Shown here one piece after another: positions 17,049 to 25,978 of a stretch of DNA of 64,000 nt. Within the stretch, counting starts at the first letter, position 1. The number at the start of each line of letters is the position of its first letter. Origin of the DNA: Phycisphaeraceae bacterium (GTDB lineage: Bacteria; Planctomycetota; Phycisphaerae; Phycisphaerales; UBA1924); contig CP075368.1 of NCBI GenBank assembly GCA_019454185.1, positions 1,116,001 to 1,180,000 of the forward strand, read 5' to 3'. A program made the translations under genes and the position numbers. Below the pieces are notes generated by a model. It was not told the origin of the DNA. It saw only the letters and a program-made list of their open reading frames with translations, and searched no databases.

Positions 17049-18413
17049 ATGAGAACCACGAAGATGAACCACGGAATACTCACTCGCTTCCATTCTCCAG
17101 CAATCGCCGCCGCCGTCGTGATGCTGGTCGTCTTGACCGGTTGCAAGAAGCACGCCGAGGGGGATGGTCACGATCACGGCGCGAAGACGCCCGCCAAGGC
17201 CGATGAGCACGCGGGCCACGACCACGGCTCTGAAAGCGGTGGGAAACAGGAGCACACCGACGAGGTCAAGCTCACCGCCGAAGCCGTCGAACGCTACGGC
17301 GTGAAAGCAGAGTCCGCACAACTCTGGGTGCTGAAGCCGACAGTGGTGACTCCCGCTCGCGTCGCGTTCAACACCGAGGCCATGGCGCACGTGGGCTCGC
17401 CGCTGCGGGGCCGCGCGGTCGAAGTGAAAGTTCGATTGGGCGACATGGTCAAGGCCGGGCAGGAACTGGTGATCATCGAAAGCCCCGAACTCGGCGAGGC
17501 CCAGGCGGACTACCTCCAGAAGAAGACTGCGGTGCTGACCGCTGGGCCAGCCGTCGAACTCAGCAAGATCGCGTGGGAGCGGGCCAAGGGGCTGTACGAG
17601 CAGTCGCAGGGCATCTCGCTCACCGAGGTGCAGCGCCGAGAGGCCGAGCACAAGGCCACAATCGCGGGCGTCAAGGCCGCCGAGGCCGCCGCGATGGCTT
17701 CCGAGAACCGGTTGCACCTCCTTGGAATGAAGCAGGACGAGGTCGCCACCCTCGCGAGCACGAGCGAGATCGCGCCGCGTCACGCGATCAAGGCCGCGAT
17801 CGATGGGCAAGTCGTGCAACGCGAGGTCACCCTGGGCGAACTCGTCGGCCCCGACCGCGAGGCCTTGATGATCCTTGCCGACACGCGTCTGCTCTGGGTG
17901 CTGGCCGATGTGCCCGAGGCCAAACTCGCGGGCATCGCCGTCGGGGCCAGGGCGTGGATCACCATCGGCTCGGCGACGGGCGAGAGCGAAGGTGTGGCCG
18001 CCCCGAAGTTTGAGGGCGTGGTTGCGTTCATTGCCCCGCTGGTGGACCCGACCACCCGCACCGCCCAAGTGCGTATCGAAGTGCCCGCCTCGCTCGAGAA
18101 CGGACTCATGCTCCGCCCCGGCATGTTCGCGCAGGCCGAGATCGTGGCATCCATGCCGGGCGGCACGGACCCGGCACCGATGGTCGCGATCCCCGACGAG
18201 GCGATCCAGACCGTGGAGGGCGGCCCGGCCGTCTTTGTCCCCGTGGCCAACGAACCCAACACCTTCGCCAAGCGAGCCGTCACCGTCGGCAAGCCCATCG
18301 GCGGCTTGGTTCCCGTCTATGCCGGGTTAGTCGAGGGCGAGCGGTTTGTCATCGCTGGCACGTTCATTCTCAAGGCAGAGCTCGGCAAGGGCTCCGCGGC
18401 GCACGAGCACTAA
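17049..18413 (+). CDS. czcB: CzcB-type membrane fusion protein with His-rich N-terminus
   Basis: 454 aa. The lipoprotein signal VVMLVVLTGCKK is followed by a His/Asp-rich region of about 50 residues with DGHDHG, HAGHDHG and KQEHTDE. The rest is a standard periplasmic adaptor: a lipoyl-like half (VGSPLRGRAVEVKVRLGD and VKAGQELVIIES), a helical hairpin, the other lipoyl half (IDGQVVQREVTLGELVG), and a beta-barrel with PTTRTAQVRIEV. It bridges the inner membrane pump and the outer membrane channel. The His-rich tail probably binds zinc or similar ions before export. It ends 30 bases before the pump gene. Confidence 0.88.
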   Translation: MRTTKMNHGILTRFHSPAIAAAVVMLVVLTGCKKHAEGDGHDHGAKTPAKADEHAGHDHGSESGGKQEHTDEVKLTAEAVERYGVKAESAQLWVLKPTVVTPARVAFNTEAMAHVGSPLRGRAVEVKVRLGDMVKAGQELVIIESPELGEAQADYLQKKTAVLTAGPAVELSKIAWERAKGLYEQSQGISLTEVQRREAEHKATIAGVKAAEAAAMASENRLHLLGMKQDEVATLASTSEIAPRHAIKAAIDGQVVQREVTLGELVGPDREALMILADTRLLWVLADVPEAKLAGIAVGARAWITIGSATGESEGVAAPKFEGVVAFIAPLVDPTTRTAQVRIEVPASLENGLMLRPGMFAQAEIVASMPGGTDPAPMVAIPDEAIQTVEGGPAVFVPVANEPNTFAKRAVTVGKPIGGLVPVYAGLVEGERFVIAGTFILKAELGKGSAAHEH

Positions 18414-18443
18414 ACCAGTACGCCGCTCAAGGAGACCCATCCC

Positions 18444-21400
18444 ATGCTTGAATCCCTGCTCCACTTCTCAATCAAGAACCGCTGGCTCGTCGTGATCCTG
18501 ACGGCGGTGGTCGCCGCCGTCGGCTTCTTCCAACTCCAGAAACTCCCGATCGACGCTGTCCCGGACATCACCAACAACCAGGTGCAGATCAACGCCGTCG
18601 CGGCGAGCCTGTCGCCCTTTGAGGTCGAGCAGCAAGTGACGTTCCCGATGGAGAACGCGCTCGCTGGCATTCCCGGTTTGCAATATACACGATCGCTGTC
18701 GCGCAACGGGTTCTCACAGGTGACGGCGGTCTTTGACGACGGTGTGGACATCTACTTCGCGCGCCAGCAAGTTGGCGAGCGGCTCCGCGAAGCGGGCGGG
18801 AGCCTGCCGCCGGGCGTCGAGACGCTCATGGGCCCCATCGCCACCGGGCTGGGCGAGGTCTACATGTACACCGTCGAGTACGAGCACCCGCATGGGAAGG
18901 GTGCCAAGATCGAGGACGGCAAGGTCGGGTGGCAGTCCGATGGCTCGTACCTTTCGCCCGAGGGGCGGCGGCTCAAGTCCGAAGTTGAACTCGCGTCGTA
19001 TCTGCGCGAGGTTCAGGACTGGATCATCCGCCCGCAACTCAAGGGCGTGAAGGATGTGGCGGGCGTGGACGCCATCGGCGGCTTCGTCAAGCAGTACCAC
19101 GTCCAGCCCGATCCGATGAAACTCGTCTCCTACGGATTGACGTTCCACAACGTGATCGAGGCGTTGGAGAAGAACAACGTCTCCACCGGCGCCGGCTATG
19201 TCGAGCACAAGGGGGAGAGTTACCTCGTTCGCGCCACCGGACGCATCCAATCCATCGAGGAGATCGAGAGCATCGTCCTCGGGACGCGCAACGGCGTACC
19301 CGTGTATGTCCGCGATGTGGTTAGGCCGGGGGGTGTGGGGCTAGGGCGGGAACTCCGCACCGGCTCGGCCAGCGAGAACGGCGAGGACGTGGTTGTGGGC
19401 ACGGCCATCATGCTCATCGGGGCCAACAGCCGGACCGTCTCGGCGGCGGTGGACGCGAAGATGGCCACGATCCAGCGCTCGCTTCCCGAAGGGATCAAGG
19501 CCAAGACGGTCCTGAACCGGACCAAACTGGTGGACGCGACCATTTCGACGGTGAAAAAGAACCTCCTGGAGGGCGCGATCCTGGTGATCGTGGTCCTGCT
19601 GCTGATGCTCGGCAACTGGCGGGCGGCGATCATCTGCGGACTGGCGATCCCACTGTCGATGCTGATGACCGCAACGGGCATGGTGCAGACGCGCGTGAGC
19701 GGTAACCTTATGTCCCTGGGCGCGATCGACTTCGGCCTGATCGTGGACGGCGCGGTCATCATTGTCGAGAACTGCCTGCGGCGACTGGCGGAGGAGCAGC
19801 ACCACAAGGGCAGGCTCCTCACGCTCCAGGAGCGTCTGCACATCGTCTTTGACGCGAGCAAGGAGGTCCGCAAGGCCACGGCTTTCGGCGAGGCGATCAT
19901 CATCACGGTCTACTTCCCCATCCTCGCCCTCTCGGGCGTCGAGGGCAAGATGTTCCACCCGATGGCCATCACGGTCATCCTCGCCCTCATCGCGGCCTTC
20001 ATCCTCTCCCTGACCTTCATTCCCGCGATGGTGGCCCTGTGCATCACCGGGAAGGTCACGGAGAAGGACATGTTCCTGGTGCGGTGGGCCAAGGTGATCT
20101 ACGAGCCGGTGGTCCGCTGGGCGGTGAAACTCCGCTACGCGGTGGTCGTGACTGCGGTGGTGCTGTTCGTCGGCTCTCTGGCGTTGTTCACGCGGCTGGG
20201 ACAAGAGTTCGTCCCCACGCTTGACGAGAAAGACATCGCGATGCACGCCATGCGCATCGCCTCCACCGGGATCACGCAATCCCAGAAGATGCAGTACGAC
20301 GTGGAGAAGACCGTCTCCTCGTTCCCCGAGGTCGCGTTCGTCTATTCCAAGACCGGCACGGCCGAACTGGCCAGCGACCCCATGCCCCCCAACGTGTCGG
20401 ACACCTTCATCATCTTCAAGGACAAGAGCCAGTGGCGGAGCGAGGCCGAACTCGACAAACTCATCGCCCAGAAGACCGAGGAGATGGAGAAGATGGGCTC
20501 GCACGGCGACGCCCACGCCGGCCATGACGACCACGGTGCTGGTGGAGCGGAAGGAGGCGAAGAGGATGCGCACGCCCACGGACCGCCGCCCGAAGGCCAC
20601 AAGGGCAAGGTGCAACGTCTGCTCGAACTCACGCTCCAGACCGTCCCCGGCAACAACTACGAGTTCACCCAGCCCATCCAGATGCGCTTCAACGAACTCA
20701 TCTCGGGCGTGCGCGGCGATGTGGCCGTCAAGGTCTACGGCGACGACTTCGCGTCGATGCAGAAGACCGCCGCGAGCGTGCTCGCAACGCTCCAGAGCGT
20801 GCCCGGCGCGGCCGATGCCAAGGTCGAGCAGACCGAGGGATTGCCCGTCATGACCGTTGAGCCCGATCGCGCGGCCCTGGCCCGCTACGGCCTCAACGTT
20901 TCGGACGTGCAGGAGGTTGTGGCGGTCGCGATGGGTGGCCGCGAAGCGGGGCTGGTCTTCGAGGGAGACCGCCGCTTTGACTTGGTGGTGCGCCTTCCAG
21001 ACGACCTGCGCGGCAAGATCGACATGCTTGATCGACTCCCGATCCCGCTGCCGCGCGGCGAGGGCGAGCCCAAGCAGGCCGTGCAACTGGCCAGCATCGA
21101 CGGGGGCACCGGTCTGCTGCAAGGGCAGGAGGAGATGGGCTTCGTGCCGCTGGGCGTGGTGGCAAAGGTCGAGATCGCCGAGGGCGTCAACCAGATCAGC
21201 CGCGAGAACGGCAAGCGGCGCATCGTCGTGCAGTGCAACGTGCGAGGGAGGGACCTGGGTTCCTTCGTCAACGAGGCACAGGTCAAGATGGCGCAGGTCA
21301 ACCTCCCCGCCGGGCAATGGTTGGTGTGGGGCGGGCAGTACGAGAATCTCGTGGCGGCCAAGGAACGCCTCACGATCGTCGTGCCGATCTGTTTCCTGCT

Positions 21401-22085
21401 GATCCTGCTCCTGCTCTTTGCCACATTCAAGAGTTTCAAGTACTCACTGCTCGTCTTTGCGGCGGTGCCCCTGGGTCTCACCGGCGGCGTGATCGCTCTG
21501 TGGGTCCGTGGCATGCCGTTCTCCATTTCGGCGGCGGTGGGCTTCATCGCGCTGTCGGGTGTCGCCGTCTTGAACGGCCTCGTCATGATCATCTTCATCA
21601 ACCAGCTGCGCGAGAAGGGCGAGAAGCTGGAAGATGCGATCATCCACGGCTCGATCACGCGACTGCGTCCTGTCCTGATGACCGCGCTGGTGGCCTCCCT
21701 TGGCTTCGTACCCATGGCGCTGGCGCGAGGCACCGGTTCGGAGGTGCAGCGGCCCCTCGCCACCGTCGTTATCGGCGGCCTGATCTCCAGTACGCTCTTG
21801 ACGCTGGTTGTTCTCCCGGCCCTCTATCGCATCTTTACCGGCAAGAGCAATGACGGCTTGCCCGGACCCAGGCCCGAAGTGTGGGAGAAGGATGAACCCA
21901 CGCCCGCGCTCGCCGGTCTTGGTGCGGCCGACTCGATCCACGCGACATCGGGCACGAGCCGCACGGGCGAGGACGTCGCCCCGCCGTCCTCTTCGTCAAC
22001 AGCTAAGTCCGTCCCACCACCCGCACCAACCGCTCCGCCCCCGTCCCCGCCAAAGGCCGAGACCAAGTCCGATCCCAAGCCGTGA
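18444..22085 (+). CDS. czcA: CzcA-type heavy-metal RND efflux pump
   Basis: 1213 aa, longer than the usual 1040-1060. It is an inner membrane proton-driven pump with 12 membrane helices. The TM4 signature reads DFGLIVDGAVIIVEN (about residues 429-443), which is the Zn/Co/Cd-type motif, not the Cu/Ag form found in CusA. Two features are odd. A His/Asp/Gly-rich insert of about 40 residues (AHAGHDDHGAGG, DAHAHGPPPEGH) sits in the porter domain near residue 690. A Ser/Pro-rich tail of about 75 residues extends past the last helix. It forms a complex with the czcB and czcC products. Confidence 0.92.
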   Translation: MLESLLHFSIKNRWLVVILTAVVAAVGFFQLQKLPIDAVPDITNNQVQINAVAASLSPFEVEQQVTFPMENALAGIPGLQYTRSLSRNGFSQVTAVFDDGVDIYFARQQVGERLREAGGSLPPGVETLMGPIATGLGEVYMYTVEYEHPHGKGAKIEDGKVGWQSDGSYLSPEGRRLKSEVELASYLREVQDWIIRPQLKGVKDVAGVDAIGGFVKQYHVQPDPMKLVSYGLTFHNVIEALEKNNVSTGAGYVEHKGESYLVRATGRIQSIEEIESIVLGTRNGVPVYVRDVVRPGGVGLGRELRTGSASENGEDVVVGTAIMLIGANSRTVSAAVDAKMATIQRSLPEGIKAKTVLNRTKLVDATISTVKKNLLEGAILVIVVLLLMLGNWRAAIICGLAIPLSMLMTATGMVQTRVSGNLMSLGAIDFGLIVDGAVIIVENCLRRLAEEQHHKGRLLTLQERLHIVFDASKEVRKATAFGEAIIITVYFPILALSGVEGKMFHPMAITVILALIAAFILSLTFIPAMVALCITGKVTEKDMFLVRWAKVIYEPVVRWAVKLRYAVVVTAVVLFVGSLALFTRLGQEFVPTLDEKDIAMHAMRIASTGITQSQKMQYDVEKTVSSFPEVAFVYSKTGTAELASDPMPPNVSDTFIIFKDKSQWRSEAELDKLIAQKTEEMEKMGSHGDAHAGHDDHGAGGAEGGEEDAHAHGPPPEGHKGKVQRLLELTLQTVPGNNYEFTQPIQMRFNELISGVRGDVAVKVYGDDFASMQKTAASVLATLQSVPGAADAKVEQTEGLPVMTVEPDRAALARYGLNVSDVQEVVAVAMGGREAGLVFEGDRRFDLVVRLPDDLRGKIDMLDRLPIPLPRGEGEPKQAVQLASIDGGTGLLQGQEEMGFVPLGVVAKVEIAEGVNQISRENGKRRIVVQCNVRGRDLGSFVNEAQVKMAQVNLPAGQWLVWGGQYENLVAAKERLTIVVPICFLLILLLLFATFKSFKYSLLVFAAVPLGLTGGVIALWVRGMPFSISAAVGFIALSGVAVLNGLVMIIFINQLREKGEKLEDAIIHGSITRLRPVLMTALVASLGFVPMALARGTGSEVQRPLATVVIGGLISSTLLTLVVLPALYRIFTGKSNDGLPGPRPEVWEKDEPTPALAGLGAADSIHATSGTSRTGEDVAPPSSSSTAKSVPPPAPTAPPPSPPKAETKSDPKP

Positions 22086-22163
22086 TCGCAAGGCCTGCGG
22101 GCGAGTTGCCCTCGGGAGACGAGCGGTCGAGTCTGTTCCGTTCTTTCAGATAGGAGTCTTTCG

Positions 22164-22460
22164 ATGAACCAGTCCAATCCCCGTTCCAAGTCCGTGCTCG
22201 TCGGCCTCGCCGCCGGCGTCGGCCTCACCGCGCTGGCCGCCGTCATGATGGGGCAGGGCGCGAGCCAGCCCGTGAAATCCGAGCCGCAGTACTTCGTCAC
22301 CGCGGATGGCGAGGGCGCTCACCTGTGGGTCCGCGAAGGCACGGCCCTCCGCGTCGTCGGGCATGGCGAGTGCAAGGAATGCAAGGCCAAGGGCCACGAC
22401 GACCACGACCACAAGGAAGGCGACGGGCACGATCATGGCAAGCCCGCGCCCAAGAAGTAA
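22164..22460 (+). CDS. Small His-rich membrane-anchored protein
   Basis: 98 aa with TAGGAG before ATG 22164. The N-terminal hydrophobic segment (SVLVGLAAGVGLTALAAVMMG) is probably a signal anchor. The middle (YFVTADGEGAHLWVREGTA) is beta-like. The tail holds GECKECKAK followed by DDHDHKEGDGHDHGK, a likely metal-binding end using Cys and His. It stands 78 bases after czcA and before the P-type ATPase, so its role is most likely periplasmic metal buffering or handover. Its 3' end overlaps the next gene. Confidence 0.7.
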   Translation: MNQSNPRSKSVLVGLAAGVGLTALAAVMMGQGASQPVKSEPQYFVTADGEGAHLWVREGTALRVVGHGECKECKAKGHDDHDHKEGDGHDHGKPAPKK

Positions 22461-22776
22461 GAAGCGTGGATCGGGCGCTTCGTTCGCCCGGTCTCCGTCC
22501 GCTCCGTCGCAGCGGCGGGCGCGGGGTGAGTCCCCGCGCTCGCTGCTGATCGGGGCATTGGTCGTCGCGTGCCTCGCCCTGCTGATTGACACGGCGGCCT
22601 GTCTCTTCACGGTGTCTGAGTACCGCAAGTGCGGACACCTCCACCTGGAGGTCATGCTGACGATCATGGGGATTGCGCTCTCCGTGCTGGCCGTAGTGGC
22701 CTTCCGTTGGTGGTGGAAGGCCCGGCGAGCGGGTCGCACGTCGCCCATGAGTCCGCGCCCGGGCAAGCGAGCGTGA
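22435..22776 (+). CDS. Small two-helix membrane protein
   Basis: 113 aa from ATG 22435, overlapping the end of the previous gene by 26 bases in another frame. A basic, Ser/Arg-rich N-terminus of 35 residues precedes two membrane helices: LLIGALVVACLALLIDTAACLF and, after YRKCGHLHLE, VMLTIMGIALSVLAVVAF. The loop between them contains Cys and His. No family recognised. Its position suggests a metal-island accessory protein of the inner membrane. The gap to the ATPase gene (22777-23047) shows nothing convincing. Confidence 0.55.
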   Translation: MASPRPRSKKRGSGASFARSPSAPSQRRARGESPRSLLIGALVVACLALLIDTAACLFTVSEYRKCGHLHLEVMLTIMGIALSVLAVVAFRWWWKARRAGRTSPMSPRPGKRA

Positions 22777-23047
22777 CCGCAGCCCGCGCGGGTGCGGGGT
22801 GCGCGAGCGTTTGAGCGGGTTGGCCAGGCACGCAACCCCGTTGGCCGATCGTTCGGGCCTTCGGCATGTCGTCCCGCCCGCCGGAACAGGCGTCCAGGCG
22901 AACCGGACGACCGGACGGGAAATGTGTCTGGCCGTGCATCTGAGCCGCGCGGTCGTCCATCCGATTCGTGAGGCCGCACCACCGATGCGGACCCTTCCCG
23001 GGCGCGGCCGCCGGGCAGACAATTGAATCGCTGCGAAAGAATCCACC

Positions 23048-25315
23048 ATGCCCACTGCCACGACCATTTTCATCATCGCCCAACTCGACTGCGCTGCCGA
23101 GGAGCAGGTGCTGCAGAAGGCCGTGGGCGGGATGGCGGGCGTGGCGCTCGTGGAGTGCAACGTCGTCACGCGGCGGATGACCGTCACGCACGATGCGGCG
23201 GCGGTGACCGGCGAGGCGATCGCGGCCAGGGTGCGTTCGGTGGGGATGACGCCGACGATCATCGCGGCCCCGGGCACTGGCGGCGCAGCGGCGGGGGCGC
23301 ACGGCTCGGGCGCGCACGCGGAGGGCTCGCCCGCCGGGGCCGATTGCGGGGGCGCGGCGTGCGCGACCGATGCCGCGCGGGTGGGGCCGGTCGATGATGC
23401 GCGGTCGTGGTGGATCAAGTACGGGCCGTTCATCCTCTCGGGCGTGCTGGCGGCGGGGGCGGAGGCGGCGTACTTCGCGGGCGTGAAGGAGACCTCGTGG
23501 CCGATCATCGCGATGTCGCTCGCGTCGATGCTGCTGGGGGGCCGCGACACATTCTTCAAGGGCTGGATCGCGCTCAAGACCTTCACGCTCAACATCAACT
23601 TTCTCATGTGCGTGGCGGTCATCGGCGGGATGTTCATCGGCGCGTGGCCGGAGATCGCGCTGGTGGTCTTCCTCTTCGGCCTCGCCGAACTGATCGAGAA
23701 GAAGGCCCTTGACCGCGCTCGCGATTCGGTGCGGGGGCTGATGGCGATGGCCCCCGACGAGGCGAGCATCAAGCAGCCGGATGGTTCGTGGCGCACGACC
23801 GACGCGGGCGCGGTGCCCGTGGGCGCGGTTGTGCAGGTGAAACCCGGCGAGCGGCTCGCGCTCGACGGCGTGGTGGTCGCGGGCGAATCGAGCGTCAACC
23901 AGGCCCCGGTCACGGGCGAGAGCGTGCCGGTAGACAAAAAGGTCGGCGACAAAGTCTTCGCCGGGACCATCAACGAGTCCGGCGTGCTGGAGTTCAAGAC
24001 CACCGGCGGCAAGGACCAGACCACCCTCGCCAAGATCATCAGAACCGTACAGGAGGCCCAAGGCAGCCGCGCCCCGACGCAGCGGTTCGTGGACAACTTC
24101 GCACGGGTCTACACGCCCATCGTGTGTGTCGTCGCGGTGCTGGTCGCGGTCGTGCCGTGGTTGGCGTTCGGCCAGCCGTTCTATCCGTGGCTCTACAAGG
24201 CGCTGGTGCTGCTCGTCATCGCGTGCCCGTGCGCCCTGGTCATCTCAACGCCGGTGACGGTCGTGAGCGGCCTGACGGCGGCGGCAAAGCGGGGCATCCT
24301 CATCAAGGGCGGCGTCCACTTGGAGAACGGCCGCAAGTTGAAGGTGGTGGCGCTCGACAAGACCGGGACGATCACCGAGGGCAAGCCGCGTGTGACCGAT
24401 GTGCAGCCAATCGGCGGCGCGAGCAAGGATGAAGTCCTCCGTATCGCCGCGAGCCTCGACGCGCTCTCGCAGCACCCGGTGGCTCTTGCGGTTGTGGCGG
24501 CGTGGAGCGGCGAGCGTGCGAGCGTTGAGGCGTTCAAGTCGCTCACGGGCCGGGGCGTCGAGGGCCGCATCGACGGGGCGGCGTACTTCGTCGGCAACCA
24601 CCGCCTCGCCGAGGAGCGGCAGGTCTGCTCGCCGGAAGTCGAGGCGGTGCTGGCGGGCTTCGAGGTGCAGGGCAAGACGACGGTGGTTGTCGCGTCGGCG
24701 AGCACGGTGCTTGGAGTGATCGCGGTCGCGGACACGCCCCGCGAGAGCAGCGTCGAAGCGATCAAATCGCTGCACGACATGGGCATCAAGACGCTCATGC
24801 TTTCGGGAGACAATCAATCCACCGCGTCGGCCATAGCCAAGACGGTCGGCATCGACGAGGCCCGCGGCGGGATGCTCCCCGAGGACAAACTCGCGGAGAT
24901 TGAACGCCTCACGAAGGAGCACGGGGACGCGATCGGCATGGTCGGCGACGGTGTGAACGACGCCCCCGCCCTCGCCAAGTCCACCATCGGCTTCGCAATG
25001 GGCGCGGCGGGGACCGATACCGCACTCGAAACCGCCGACGTGGCCCTCATGCAGGATGACCTTCGGGGGCTCCCCGAGTTCGTCCTGCTCTCCCGACGCA
25101 CCGGCGCGATCCTGACCCAAAACATCGCACTGGCAGTCGGCATCAAGGTCGTCTTCTTCGCGCTGACCCTGGGCGGGTGGGGGACGATGTGGATGGCCGT
25201 CATTGCGGACGTCGGGGCGAGCCTCCTCGTCGTCGGGAATGGGCTGCGGCTGTTGGGGTGGCGGACGGGTCCGGTGGCGACGCTGGGGTCGAACAAGGGT
25301 CGGAGCCCCGCGTAA
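23048..25315 (+). CDS. P1B-type Zn/Cd-translocating ATPase
   Basis: 755 aa. The N-terminal HMA-like domain carries LDCAAEE, a degenerate form of the CxxC motif that keeps one Cys and adds Glu. A linker with DCGGAACATD follows. Membrane helices come next, with CPC (C393-P394-C395) in the ion path, DKTGT with phospho-acceptor D437, SQHPVA, and GDGVND at 633-638. The C-terminal membrane pair has GIKVVFFAL and WMAVIADVGAS, with the Lys and Asp that mark the ZntA/CadA (P1B-2) subgroup. It exports Zn, Cd or Pb from the cytosol to the periplasm, where the RND pump can take over. Confidence 0.93.
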   Translation: MPTATTIFIIAQLDCAAEEQVLQKAVGGMAGVALVECNVVTRRMTVTHDAAAVTGEAIAARVRSVGMTPTIIAAPGTGGAAAGAHGSGAHAEGSPAGADCGGAACATDAARVGPVDDARSWWIKYGPFILSGVLAAGAEAAYFAGVKETSWPIIAMSLASMLLGGRDTFFKGWIALKTFTLNINFLMCVAVIGGMFIGAWPEIALVVFLFGLAELIEKKALDRARDSVRGLMAMAPDEASIKQPDGSWRTTDAGAVPVGAVVQVKPGERLALDGVVVAGESSVNQAPVTGESVPVDKKVGDKVFAGTINESGVLEFKTTGGKDQTTLAKIIRTVQEAQGSRAPTQRFVDNFARVYTPIVCVVAVLVAVVPWLAFGQPFYPWLYKALVLLVIACPCALVISTPVTVVSGLTAAAKRGILIKGGVHLENGRKLKVVALDKTGTITEGKPRVTDVQPIGGASKDEVLRIAASLDALSQHPVALAVVAAWSGERASVEAFKSLTGRGVEGRIDGAAYFVGNHRLAEERQVCSPEVEAVLAGFEVQGKTTVVVASASTVLGVIAVADTPRESSVEAIKSLHDMGIKTLMLSGDNQSTASAIAKTVGIDEARGGMLPEDKLAEIERLTKEHGDAIGMVGDGVNDAPALAKSTIGFAMGAAGTDTALETADVALMQDDLRGLPEFVLLSRRTGAILTQNIALAVGIKVVFFALTLGGWGTMWMAVIADVGASLLVVGNGLRLLGWRTGPVATLGSNKGRSPA

Positions 25316-25341
25316 AGTGAATCTGGCGTTCGTTTGGCCGA

Positions 25342-25347
25342 TATACT
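25342..25347 (+). promoter_or_regulatory. -10 element candidate, second half of metal island
   Basis: TATACT lies 10 bases before ATG 25358. If used, transcription would begin close to the start codon and give an almost leaderless mRNA. The box matches the one at 14787-14792 before the paralogous gene. Confidence 0.3.
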
Positions 25348-25348
25348 C

Positions 25349-25828
25349 ATGAGCATTATGCGTCACCCTCTGCTCCGCATTCTGGTTGCCCTGCTCATCG
25401 GCGTGGTCACGCCGCTGTGCTGCTGCCAGGCGGCGCTGCTCGTGGGAAGCGCCTGTGACGGGAAGCACCTCGTCGCGGTAGAGATGGACTCTTGCTGCGG
25501 TGGGTGTTCGACCGAGACGGCATCACACCGGGCGTCGGACCCGCAGCCGGATGATTCGAACGAGGAGCCGCCGCTCTCGCCGGACGAATGCCCATCTTGC
25601 CCATCGTGCCAGGGCACATCCGGCGGTACCGGTGTCAAGGCTGAAAGTAGACTCCCTGCGTTCGAGCAGCAATGGGACGCACTGGCGACGTTTTCGCTCG
25701 CGGTCCTGTGGACCATTCCTACTCACGATGCCAGGGTCGTGCCCTTGTCACCGGGCTGGGTCTTGGGTCCGCCTCACCTGAAGGCCAACCGCGAAGCCTT
25801 GCGGTGGCATTGCGCGCTCGTGGTGTAG
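25349..25828 (+). CDS. Cys-rich small secreted protein, relative of the 14809 gene product
   Basis: About 159 aa from ATG 25349, or 156 from ATG 25358. The N-terminal hydrophobic helix (ILVALLIGVVTPLCCCQAALL) contains three Cys in a row. Further Cys pairs follow (DSCCGGCST; ECPSCPSC) around an acidic, Ser/Pro-rich linker (DSNEEPPLSPDE). The C-terminal half has a second hydrophobic stretch (WDALATFSLAVLWTIP) and PLSPGW, similar in place and character to the 150-aa protein at 14809. Likely a metal-binding, membrane-associated protein that opens the second transport unit of the island. Function inferred only. Confidence 0.65.
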   Translation: MSIMRHPLLRILVALLIGVVTPLCCCQAALLVGSACDGKHLVAVEMDSCCGGCSTETASHRASDPQPDDSNEEPPLSPDECPSCPSCQGTSGGTGVKAESRLPAFEQQWDALATFSLAVLWTIPTHDARVVPLSPGWVLGPPHLKANREALRWHCALVV

Positions 25829-25978
25829 TTCAATCCTGCAACGGACGCTCGCTCTCCCCAGCGTCCGCATCGTCCTTCCGCGACCGGCTCCGTGCCGCTC
25901 GTGCGAGGGGTGTCTTTGCTTTACGCGCCCGCCCTCGGTCATTCGTCCTTGGCCGCCGGCGCATTGCAGGAACCACCT

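Noticed and set aside
19341..21317. Long minus-strand frame opposite czcA
   Set aside because: It is a shadow of the RND pump, with low-complexity His/Asp/Arg content and no known motif.
22799..23026. Open frame between the two-helix protein and the P-type ATPase
   Set aside because: Arg/Pro/Gly-rich with no ribosome site and no motif. It looks like a chance frame in GC-rich DNA.
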